Positions 1-6,224 of a stretch of 13,214 bases of DNA are shown here, piece by piece. The stretch is taken from assembly GCA_005879255.1 (NCBI GenBank), contig VBKY01000219.1:1-13214 (forward strand), given 5' to 3'. Both the position numbers and the translations under genes were made by a program. How positions within the stretch are numbered: position 1 is the first letter of the stretch; every line of letters begins with the position of its first letter. Below the pieces are notes generated by a model. That model ran no database searches, was not told the DNA's origin, and worked only from the letters and a program-made list of their open reading frames with translations. The DNA comes from Deltaproteobacteria bacterium (GTDB lineage Bacteria; Desulfobacterota_B; Binatia; UBA9968).

Positions 1-39
1 TTCCAAACGTAATAACCAGTTTTCGAGGCCCCTTGGGCA

Positions 40-78
40 TCCCGGTGAACCCTACCTATTAGGTAGCTTTCACCGGGA
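40..78. repeat. Perfect 10-bp inverted repeat with an inner 5-bp dyad (strong stem-loop)
   Basis: TCCCGGTGAA at 40-49 is exactly complementary to TTCACCGGGA at 69-78. Inside it, CTACC (52-56) pairs with GGTAG (62-66) around a TATTA loop, so nearly the whole 39 bases fold. No T-run follows on either strand, so a classical Rho-independent terminator is not supported. It may be an intergenic palindromic element or an operator for a gene to the left of the window. Confidence 0.6.
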
Positions 79-169
79 CCGGCGAAAATCAAGTTTCGTT
101 GCACAAAATGGCCTTGAGATACAGTCTTCATTTAACTTTTGATGCAGGATTTAGGTTTATTCCAAAAGC

Positions 170-260
170 GTCACCCTCGAATGTTTTAATCGGGGGTCCA
201 GTTCCGGTCTCGCCTATGGTGAGCCCCGTCGAACCACCGATAGAAGCATTCGGGAATGAC
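170..260. repeat. 91-bp imperfect foldback element, GTCA...TGAC ends
   Basis: The arms 170-199 and 231-260 are complementary at 22 of 30 positions. They share the blocks GTCA, CGAATG and ATCGG, and the element begins GTCA and ends TGAC. The centre folds as well: GGTCTCGCC (206-214) faces GGTGAGCC (218-225) across a TAT loop. It starts 7 bases after the stop codon of the minus-strand binding-protein gene, so its transcript end would carry this hairpin. The GTCATTCC end resembles the other dispersed repeats in the window. A MITE-like or REP-like intergenic element is the likeliest class. Confidence 0.55.
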
Positions 261-267
261 GGACTGT

Positions 268-1272
268 CTATTTCTTGCCGAGCTTCAAGCGCTCGACTGC
301 TTTTTGCACGAAGGACGGATCGAGAAACGGTTTGGCATCGTGATTCTTGATCCCCTGCGGGTTGAAGCGCTCGTGAAAGCCGCTGATCATGCTTTCGATG
401 CCCGCTTCCCACGGCAACGGCACGCCGCCGATGGCATCGTATTGTTTCATATAGGAATCGTAAGTGCGCTCGAGTAATACCGGATCTTTCTGCCGGGTCA
501 ATTCAAAAATTGCTTTATAAGCCTTCTCCCTATTGGTGCGAAAGATCTGCATGCCCTCGATCACGGCGGTCATATAATCTTCCACCACCTTTCGATTGCG
601 ATCGCGAAAAGCTCTACTCACGGTATGCGGCACACCGGCATAGGGCATTTTGAAATCGAGAAAATTAGCCAACTCGCGAAAACCTGCCTTCTCGAGCTCG
701 TACTCGTTGGGAGGATTCACCGCGACTCCATCGATAAGTCCCTGCTTCATCGCAGCCGCGCGGCTGGGAACACCGCCTGCCAAATAGACGAGCTGGACGT
801 CCTTGTTTGGAACCAAGCCAAGTTTTTCCAAATAGAGAATCGTCGCATACTCGTCCAGACCTGCCTGTCCTGCTCCGAGCTTTTTGCCTTTCAGCTGCGC
901 CGGCGTTTGAATCGACGCGTTGACCATCATCCGCAACGGTACATAACGCGTTTCGGTGGCAATCACGGCCAAGTCGAATCCGCCGGTGGCGATTGCCCGC
1001 GACACCGCTGTCCCACCGCCGTAGAGAACTTGAATATTGCCGCTCGCTAGAGCCGGCATGTACACCGACGCGCCTTGCATCAATACCATCTCGACGTCGA
1101 GACCGTATCTGGCGAAGATGCCCTCGCGCTTAGCAATCCAGCCCGGACAAAATGTCGCCGCGGGAGAAGCATAAGCCACGATGAGTTTGGTGGTCTGCGC
1201 CTCGGCGCGCCAGCAGTTTACCAACAATAGAAGTCCAACGACGGTTAATCGAGTCTTCTGGTAGTGGTTCAT
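268..1272 (-). CDS. NMT1/SsuA-like ABC transporter substrate-binding protein
   Basis: A secreted periplasmic binding protein of 334 residues, the usual size for the NMT1/THI5-like/SsuA fold (type 2 periplasmic binding protein). Residues 1-25 form a signal peptide: basic MNHYQKTR, a hydrophobic GLLLLV core, and a cleavage site after AEA. Family landmarks are WIAKREGIFARYGLDVE (45-61), the ALASG-QVLYGGG segment (75-87), the LKGKKLG step (127-133), LGLVPNKDV (151-159) and the AAAMKQGLIDG stretch (172-182). I chose the ATG at 1272, preceded by GGTGG. An earlier in-frame ATG at 1332 would add 20 residues translated from a dispersed repeat ahead of the signal peptide. No ABC permease or ATPase gene lies in the window, so it is an orphan component. 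It is divergent from the catabolic cluster. The ligand is unknown; relatives bind sulfonates, nitrate, pyrimidine precursors or aromatic acids. Confidence 0.85.
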   Translation of the reverse strand: MNHYQKTRLTVVGLLLLVNCWRAEAQTTKLIVAYASPAATFCPGWIAKREGIFARYGLDVEMVLMQGASVYMPALASGNIQVLYGGGTAVSRAIATGGFDLAVIATETRYVPLRMMVNASIQTPAQLKGKKLGAGQAGLDEYATILYLEKLGLVPNKDVQLVYLAGGVPSRAAAMKQGLIDGVAVNPPNEYELEKAGFRELANFLDFKMPYAGVPHTVSRAFRDRNRKVVEDYMTAVIEGMQIFRTNREKAYKAIFELTRQKDPVLLERTYDSYMKQYDAIGGVPLPWEAGIESMISGFHERFNPQGIKNHDAKPFLDPSFVQKAVERLKLGKK

Positions 1273-1302
1273 TTTCAATCCACCATGACTCTTAAAATCG
1301 AG

Positions 1303-1375
1303 AAAGATTCCTCGCTTTGCTCGGAATGACAACTACATAAGCCATGTGTCATCTCGAACAAAGTGAGAGATCTTT
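1303..1375. repeat. 73-bp foldback: two inverted copies of a GTCATTCCGAGC...GAATCTTT repeat
   Basis: Arms of 28 bases at 1303-1330 and 1348-1375 are complementary at 22 of 28 positions around a 17-base spacer. Read outward, each begins GTCAT, contains CGA-CAAAG-GAG, and ends ATCTTT. A third, single copy lies at 8843-8871. The element sits in the 5' region of the minus-strand binding-protein gene and would form a hairpin in its leader if transcription starts upstream of it. Similar short GTCATTC...GCGAAGCGA...AATCT repeats are common between genes in many uncultured bacterial genomes (from memory). Confidence 0.65.
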
Positions 1376-1540
1376 CCCAAACTGAACTACTACCAGTCCT
1401 CTTAGTCATTGCCGTTCGCCCGGGGGTTCAACGCTGCGGCGACATTGCTCGCCGAGTCATCCGTGCACTATATAAAACATCCGCTGTGCCGAGCCCCAAA
1501 TTAGTCCACTCGGTGAGATAATGTCCAGCATCGATATTTC

Positions 1541-1570
1541 TTGACTCTTCGTTGGACGATTGACTAATCT
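1541..1570 (+). promoter_or_regulatory. Possible sigma70-type promoter for the catabolic cluster
   Basis: TTGACT (1541-1546, 5 of 6 to the -35 consensus) is followed after 18 bases by TAATCT (1565-1570, a weak -10 with T, A and the final T conserved). It lies about 28 bases before the chosen start codon of the amidohydrolase gene. The leader would be short but would still contain the Shine-Dalgarno sequence. The match is only suggestive. Confidence 0.3.
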
Positions 1571-1584
1571 TCGAGAGCAACGAT

Positions 1585-1590
1585 GGGAGG
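1585..1590 (+). promoter_or_regulatory. Ribosome-binding site GGGAGG that decides the amidohydrolase start
   Basis: GGGAGG lies 7 bases before the ATG at 1598. The in-frame ATG at 1583 overlaps the upstream edge of this site and has only a weak GAGAG before it. The 1598 start also places the twin-arginine pair nearer the N terminus. The start at 1598 is therefore preferred. Confidence 0.7.
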
Positions 1591-1597
1591 CCGAACC

Positions 1598-3055
1598 ATG
1601 GGTCGAGAAAACACGGTTACTCGACGAAGCTTTCTACAGGCAGCGGCCGCAGTAAGCTCGGTCGGATTGGCGGCATGCGCAACCAGCTCGCAACAATCAT
1701 CAAGACTATGGACCGTGGATCGAACCTCCGGAAAACTCCCGGCCCGCGGCGAATTTGTCGTGCGCAACGCTTACGTTGTCACGATGGATCCAAAACTCGG
1801 CGACATTCCCGTCAGCGACGTCCACGTGCGCGATGGCGCATTGGTTGCCGTCGGCACTAAACTTAACGCGCCGGGCGCCGAAGAAATCGACGGTCGTAAT
1901 CGGATCGCTTGCCCTGGCTTTGTCGATACCCATTTTCATCTTTGGGGTAGCTTCGCTCGCGGCATTGTCGCTGACGGTGATTTCGATTATTTCCCGGTGA
2001 TGAGCCGGCTCGGGCCGGTCATGACGCCGGAAGATGCATACGCTAGCGCCAAACTGGGAATCGCCGAGGCGATCAACTCCAGCCTGACGACGATCCATGA
2101 CTGGTCGCACAATATCATCTCCGGAGCATACGCCGACGCAGACCTGCGCGCGCTGCGCGATTGCGGGATTCGCGCGCGTTTTTCCTACGGCTTTAGCCGC
2201 GATCTCCAACAAAAGCCCAACGAAACGGCTGACTTTAACGATATCGCGCGGGTGAAGCGGGAATGGTTCGGTCCATCCAGTGATGGACTTCTCACGATGG
2301 GCTTTGCATCGCGCGGCGCCGGCGATACTCCGCCGGAGGTCTACCGCAAGGAATGGGAATTTGCCCGCAGCCAAGGGTTGCCGATTACTCAACACGCCGG
2401 GCGCTCGCTCGCCGAGATCAAAAGATTTCGCCGTATTGAAATGCTCTATAAGGACAAATTGCTCGGCCCGGACGTGCAGCTCATCCATACTTACAGCGCC
2501 TCGACGGAAGAGCGGGGCATGATCGCTGAAACCAAGAGTCATGTCAGCATCGCCCCTTATACGGCGTCGTGTCTCGCCTCCGGCCTGCCCTATCTTGGCG
2601 ATCTGCTCAAGCGCGGCGTGCAGTGCAGCCTCTCAGTCGACACGACCACGGTCGGCGGCAACGCCGACATGTTCAGCATCATGCGGCTGATGCTGCAGCT
2701 CAATCACTTGCGTTCGATGGACGTCATGGAAGTGCAGCCGCGGCGGATTTTGGAACTGGCGACTCTGGATGGAGCGAAGGATCTCGGCATCGCTGACCGC
2801 GTCGGCTCGCTCACGCCCGGCAAGCGCGCCGATTTGATTCTGGTGCGAACCAACGACCTGAACGTCGCGCCTTTCGGCAATCCTGCGCTATTGTTAGTCC
2901 AGCAGGCACAGCCATACAATGTCGACACAGTGGTCATCGACGGGCGCATCCTCAAACACAAGGGCGAGCTTGTCGCCATCGACGCCGACGAAGTCATCCG
3001 CAAGGCCGCTGAGTTATTCGCGGCTGCGCGCAAACGCGCGGGTGGCCCGTATTAG
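1598..3055 (+). CDS. Tat-exported lipoprotein amidohydrolase (Atz/Trz, cytosine-deaminase-like family)
   Basis: A 485-residue metal-dependent hydrolase of the amidohydrolase superfamily. The N terminus TRRSFLQ (8-14), a hydrophobic stretch and LAAC with Cys27 form a Tat signal with a lipobox, so the mature enzyme should be a lipoprotein outside the cytoplasm. The metal ligands fit the Atz/Trz subgroup: HFH (His112, His114) after CPGFVDT, His266, His297 and Asp348. The 51-residue His297-Asp348 spacing equals that of AtzA-type enzymes. The C-terminal LTPGKRADLILV strand and VIDGRILKHKGE are typical. An oddity is His-Ala-Gly-Arg at 266-269, where deaminases and chlorohydrolases of this group usually have HxxE. 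The reaction is probably hydrolysis of a C-N bond in an amide, amine or ring substrate, or of a C-halogen bond; this is unproven. It is the first gene of the cluster, 91 bases before the Rieske gene. Confidence 0.85.
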   Translation: MGRENTVTRRSFLQAAAAVSSVGLAACATSSQQSSRLWTVDRTSGKLPARGEFVVRNAYVVTMDPKLGDIPVSDVHVRDGALVAVGTKLNAPGAEEIDGRNRIACPGFVDTHFHLWGSFARGIVADGDFDYFPVMSRLGPVMTPEDAYASAKLGIAEAINSSLTTIHDWSHNIISGAYADADLRALRDCGIRARFSYGFSRDLQQKPNETADFNDIARVKREWFGPSSDGLLTMGFASRGAGDTPPEVYRKEWEFARSQGLPITQHAGRSLAEIKRFRRIEMLYKDKLLGPDVQLIHTYSASTEERGMIAETKSHVSIAPYTASCLASGLPYLGDLLKRGVQCSLSVDTTTVGGNADMFSIMRLMLQLNHLRSMDVMEVQPRRILELATLDGAKDLGIADRVGSLTPGKRADLILVRTNDLNVAPFGNPALLLVQQAQPYNVDTVVIDGRILKHKGELVAIDADEVIRKAAELFAAARKRAGGPY

Positions 3056-3113
3056 TACTCGGATCGTCTTCTCAATGACTTCGGACGACATCCTCGAATC
3101 ATCGGTTGAGGAT

Positions 3114-3137
3114 ATGAAAATTGCAGTCTTCCGATAG
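3114..3137 (+). other. Seven-codon reading frame overlapping the Rieske gene's Shine-Dalgarno
   Basis: ATG at 3114 is preceded by GAGG and opens a frame MKIAVFR ending in TAG at 3135-3137. That stop overlaps the AGGAG (3136-3140) used by the next gene. Ribosomes terminating here would sit on the start region of the Rieske gene, so translational coupling is conceivable. A frame this short can easily be chance. Confidence 0.15.
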
Positions 3138-3146
3138 GAGAATCCT

Positions 3147-4076
3147 ATGAATGCGCTTCGGCAGTTCTGGCATCCGGTTTTATGGTCAAAGGAAGTCACC
3201 GACAAACCCGTAGCGGTCAAGCTGCTCGATCAACCGCTGGTGATTTGGCGCGCTAATGGAAATTTGTCGGCATTTTACGATTTATGCCTTCATCGGGGCG
3301 CGGCGCTTTCGCTGGGTTGGGTGAGCGGCGATCAGCTCGTCTGTGCGTATCACGGTTGGAACTACGCGGGGGACGGCCGTTGTACGCGGATACCGTCGCT
3401 GCCGCCGGATCGCGAGATACCCGCCAAGGCGCGCACGAAGGCGGTCTGGGTGTGTCTCGACGAGCCGCGACAGGACATTCCGGAGTTTCCCGCTGAATTT
3501 GCCGATCCAAACTTTAACTGGGCGCCCTACACTTCGGAAGGTCAGTGGCGCGCTAATGCTGCGCGGATGATTGAGAATCTCGCCGACTTCTCCCATTTTC
3601 CCTGGGTGCACGCCGGCATCCTCGGCGATCCTGAACAACCCGAGTCACCGGTGATCACCCTCACCGAAACCAAAGGCGGTTTCCAGTATGAAATCGATAC
3701 ACCGGTGAACAAGTTTCGCCCCAATAGCGCCGCCAAACAATTGTACACGGTCATCCTGCCGTTCATGGTGACAATCCAACGGCGCCAACCGGGAAGCGTC
3801 GAGCGCCATACGAATATCTACCTGTGCACGCCGGTTTCGAATCACGAGACCAAATTCTATCGTCTCGCCGGACGCAACTATCGCGACGTCAGAACCGACG
3901 AAGAATTAAACGCGCAGCATCGGCGGATTTTCGAGCAAGATAAAAGGATCGTCGAATCGCAGCGGCCTGAGGAACTCCCCCTGGATCTAGCCGAGGAGTT
4001 GCATTTGCGGGGCCCCGACACTCCCGCGCTGGAATATCGCCGGCGGCTCAAACAACTCGGAGTGGAATGGCAATGA
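3147..4076 (+). CDS. Rieske non-haem iron oxygenase, oxygenase subunit (VanA/phthalate-oxygenase-like)
   Basis: A 309-residue terminal oxygenase that would use a [2Fe-2S] Rieske cluster to feed electrons to a mononuclear iron for O2-dependent hydroxylation or demethylation. The Rieske motif is CLH (Cys47, His49) and CAYH (Cys66, His69), followed by GWNY. The iron site is NLADFSHFPWVH: bridging Asp147, then His150 and His155. The third ligand is probably Asp265 in EQDKRIVESQ. VanA, dicamba demethylase and the phthalate, chlorobenzoate and toluenesulfonate oxygenases share this layout but are often 30-50 residues longer. AGGAG at 3136-3140 supports the ATG at 3147. No ferredoxin or flavin reductase gene is in the window, so electrons must come from a protein encoded elsewhere. 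Cytoplasmic; likely an O- or N-demethylase or ring dioxygenase in the catabolic unit. Confidence 0.9.
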   Translation: MNALRQFWHPVLWSKEVTDKPVAVKLLDQPLVIWRANGNLSAFYDLCLHRGAALSLGWVSGDQLVCAYHGWNYAGDGRCTRIPSLPPDREIPAKARTKAVWVCLDEPRQDIPEFPAEFADPNFNWAPYTSEGQWRANAARMIENLADFSHFPWVHAGILGDPEQPESPVITLTETKGGFQYEIDTPVNKFRPNSAAKQLYTVILPFMVTIQRRQPGSVERHTNIYLCTPVSNHETKFYRLAGRNYRDVRTDEELNAQHRRIFEQDKRIVESQRPEELPLDLAEELHLRGPDTPALEYRRRLKQLGVEWQ

Positions 4077-4100
4077 CCGCCTCGCGCCATCGAGAAACTC

Positions 4101-5618
4101 ATGGCTGATCACTTTGATGTAATTGTTGCCGGTGGAGGTTCGGCGGGTTGTGTGATCGCGTCACGCCTTTCCGAAGACCCGAAACGGAAAGTGTTGTTGC
4201 TCGAAGCAGGACCTGATCCGCAGCCGATACCTGAAACCGTGGCGGACGCGGAGAAGGCGACCAACGTGCTGCTCGAAAGTCCGTACATCCTCATGTATCC
4301 GACCAAGCGCAATTACGACTTGAGCGAATTTTACTCGCTCGCCGGACGGATCATGGGCGGCGGCTCGTCGGTCAACATGATGTCGATTCCGCGGCCGATC
4401 AAAGCCGATCTCGATATTTGGGCGGCTCAAGGCAATCCCGATTGGTCGTGGGACAAAGTGCTGCCGGTGTTAAAGCGTATCGAATCCGATCAGGATTTTC
4501 CGCACAGTCCCATCCACGGCAACTCAGGCCCGATCTATGTAAAGCGAAAGCATGTTTTTGACGCGCAATTGAGTGACCAGGAGCAAGCCCTATTGGCAGC
4601 TGTAACGCATCTCGGTCTGCCTCGCTTCAACGACCAAAACGATACCAACCCCTACGGCATCGCGCCGACGGCGCGCAATATTCGGGAAGGCAAGCGCCAG
4701 TCATCCGCGGTCGCTTATCTCGGCCTGGCGCGGCAGAGAGCAAACCTCACGATCGTCGGCGCGGCGCAAGTCACGTCGGTAATTCTCCACGATAAAAAAG
4801 TCGAAGGCGTTCGCTACCGAAAAGACGACAACGAACACATCGCGACAGCCGACAAGATCATACTCAGCGCGGGAGTTTATCATTCACCGCAGATTCTCAT
4901 GGCCTCGGGCATCGGCCCGCGCGCCGAGCTCGAGCGGCACGGCATTCCCGTTGTCCATCAGCTCGATGGCGTGGGTGAAAATTATCAAGATCATCCCGTC
5001 GTGACGATGACACTGAAGGCAAAAACCAGCGGGCACAAGCCGGACGCGCGCAGCCGCTCGACGCTCAAGCTCTATTTCAAAAGCGATCCGGCGCGCGCGT
5101 ACATCGATTTTCATATCATCCTGCGCGACATCACCAGCGTTTCCGGCATCGGCGACATGATCGGGTTTTCATGTCACCTGCTGGAGCAGACCAACCGCGG
5201 TCGATTGACGTTACAAAGTTCGAACCCGGCCGACTTGCCGGTTATCGATCCGCAAATGTTGGAGCACCCCAAAGATATTCAGGCGATGATTTCGGCGATG
5301 AAATTCGTCCAACGGCTCGCCGCAACCGAGCCCCTGAGTCAGTACTGCGGCGAGTTGTTTTCGCCGAGCCCGGATGAAGATTGGGCCAAGTTTGCCCGCT
5401 CCACTTACACCAGCTATTTTCACGGCGTCGGCACCTGCAAAATGGGACCTTCTGCCGACCGTATGGCCGTAGTCAACCAACACCTGCGCGTACACGGCAT
5501 GGATAATCTCTGGATCGGCGACGCGTCGATCATGGCGACGGTCGCGCACGCCAATACCAATCTCACCAGCATGATGATCGGCGAACGCGCGGCGGATTTC
5601 ATCAAGGAATTGTCGTAA
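4101..5618 (+). CDS. GMC-family FAD oxidoreductase (choline/alcohol dehydrogenase-like)
   Basis: A 505-residue FAD enzyme of the glucose-methanol-choline family, which oxidises primary alcohols or sugars by hydride transfer to flavin. The N-terminal Rossmann motif is GGGSAG (11-16), with the ribose-binding Glu35 in LLLEAG. GMC signature 1 is GRIMGGGSSVN (82-92). Signature 2 runs from SAGVYHSPQIL (256-266) to ASGIGP (268-273). The active-site region SYFHGVGTCKMG contains the catalytic His441, and ANTNLTSMMIGE supplies the second active-site residue, probably Asn485. There is no signal peptide, so it is predicted cytoplasmic. It starts 24 bases after the Rieske stop with a weak GAG site. It is somewhat shorter than choline dehydrogenase (about 550 residues). 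In this setting it could oxidise an alcohol made by the oxygenase, but neither substrate nor electron acceptor is identifiable. Confidence 0.9.
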   Translation: MADHFDVIVAGGGSAGCVIASRLSEDPKRKVLLLEAGPDPQPIPETVADAEKATNVLLESPYILMYPTKRNYDLSEFYSLAGRIMGGGSSVNMMSIPRPIKADLDIWAAQGNPDWSWDKVLPVLKRIESDQDFPHSPIHGNSGPIYVKRKHVFDAQLSDQEQALLAAVTHLGLPRFNDQNDTNPYGIAPTARNIREGKRQSSAVAYLGLARQRANLTIVGAAQVTSVILHDKKVEGVRYRKDDNEHIATADKIILSAGVYHSPQILMASGIGPRAELERHGIPVVHQLDGVGENYQDHPVVTMTLKAKTSGHKPDARSRSTLKLYFKSDPARAYIDFHIILRDITSVSGIGDMIGFSCHLLEQTNRGRLTLQSSNPADLPVIDPQMLEHPKDIQAMISAMKFVQRLAATEPLSQYCGELFSPSPDEDWAKFARSTYTSYFHGVGTCKMGPSADRMAVVNQHLRVHGMDNLWIGDASIMATVAHANTNLTSMMIGERAADFIKELS

Positions 5619-5758
5619 GACGCTCAAGGCGCGTTTTTGACAACGGCGGAACACGCAACGGTACCTCAGCTTAACTTTGTGTCGCTCACCCTGCCTGCCA
5701 CCATACACAGCTATCACTGCCGACGAATCAACCATTCGATACTTGGCGCGCGCCCGTG

Positions 5759-6214
5759 ATGAAGGAAATCATCATCTCCGGCTTTTGGTTGATGCTTTCC
5801 CTCTATCTATCCATCGAGTCGTATCGGCTCGGCTTGAGCACGGGCAATCGACCCGGGCCGGGGTTTTTCCCTTTCGGTGCTGCCGTCACCATCGGAGCGA
5901 TCGCTGGCTTTCGCTTGCTTAAGAATGCTCGACCGACTTCGGCGGTTAGTTCTTCTGAGTCGGCCATGGCCGGCGACGTGAAACTCGTCATTTATGTCAT
6001 CGCCGGGATGTTGGCTTACGTTTTTTTGCTTGATGTGCTCGGTTTCTTTCTTTGCACGTTTTTGCTCGTCGCTTTCTATTCGAAGGTCGTGGCCGCGCGG
6101 TCCTGGCTCACGAGCGTGAGCTTCGCCGCTGCTGTCGCGCTCGTGTCTCATCTGTTTTTTGATGTCTTATTAAACGCCCAGCTGCCGCGAGGCTTGCTCG
6201 ACTGGTTAATGTAA
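5759..6214 (+). CDS. tctB: Tripartite tricarboxylate transporter small membrane subunit (TctB-like)
   Basis: A 151-residue integral membrane protein with four hydrophobic segments, at about residues 4-20, 36-53, 75-107 (two close together around LLDVLGF) and 117-138. This is the TctB layout. The early RPGPGFFPFG motif (31-40) and the terminal LNAQLPRGLL (138-147) are characteristic. TctB partners with TctA in the membrane to use the ion gradient for import of a TctC-bound solute. A GTG at 5756 directly precedes the ATG at 5759, and either could start; neither has a clear Shine-Dalgarno. The gap to the upstream GMC gene is 140 bases, the longest inside the cluster, so a separate promoter is possible though none is obvious. 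The stop is 10 bases before tctA. Confidence 0.85.
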   Translation: MKEIIISGFWLMLSLYLSIESYRLGLSTGNRPGPGFFPFGAAVTIGAIAGFRLLKNARPTSAVSSSESAMAGDVKLVIYVIAGMLAYVFLLDVLGFFLCTFLLVAFYSKVVAARSWLTSVSFAAAVALVSHLFFDVLLNAQLPRGLLDWLM

Positions 6215-6224
6215 AAGGCGGCAA

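Larger units (their letters stand above)
1273..1597. other. Divergent intergenic region between binding protein and amidohydrolase
   Basis: These 325 bases hold no convincing gene. The part next to the binding-protein start carries the foldback repeat (1303-1375). The part next to the amidohydrolase carries a promoter-like pair (1541-1570) and the ribosome-binding site. A second weak promoter-like stretch with TATATAAAA lies near 1469-1477. Promoters for both divergent genes must be here, but only the 1541-1570 candidate is reasonably convincing. Confidence 0.5.

Noticed and set aside
49..60. ACCCTACCTATT at the left edge also occurs at the intron 3' junction on the minus strand (13057-13046), hinting at a second intron end.
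   Set aside because: Upstream of the left copy there is no domain V or domain VI helix, and a 12-base match between two places in 13 kb is expected by chance.
1211..1220. A lipobox in the first binding protein (LLVNC, Cys20).
   Set aside because: The residue before Cys is Asn, which does not fit the lipobox, and an AEA signal-peptidase I site follows directly.
1273..1332. A 20-residue N-terminal extension of the first binding protein starting at an ATG at 1332.
   Set aside because: The added residues (SFRAKRGI...) are translated from the GTCATTCC repeat arm and would bury a good signal peptide. The ATG at 1272 has a GGTGG site and gives a normal secreted protein.
1445..1476. A promoter with TTGCTC and TATATA/TATAAA upstream of the amidohydrolase.
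   Set aside because: The -35 is weak, the spacing is 18-20 bases depending on the choice, and the site is over 120 bases from the gene. The TTGACT pair at 1541-1570 is closer and at least as good.
1706..2542. A long minus-strand frame (278 codons) inside the amidohydrolase gene.
   Set aside because: It is antisense to a clear family member, has no recognisable motifs, and has the composition expected of a shadow frame in GC-rich DNA.
5619..5640. A terminator (CGC...GCG followed by five T) after the GMC gene.
   Set aside because: The stem is only about 3 bp, too weak to separate the GMC gene from tctB.
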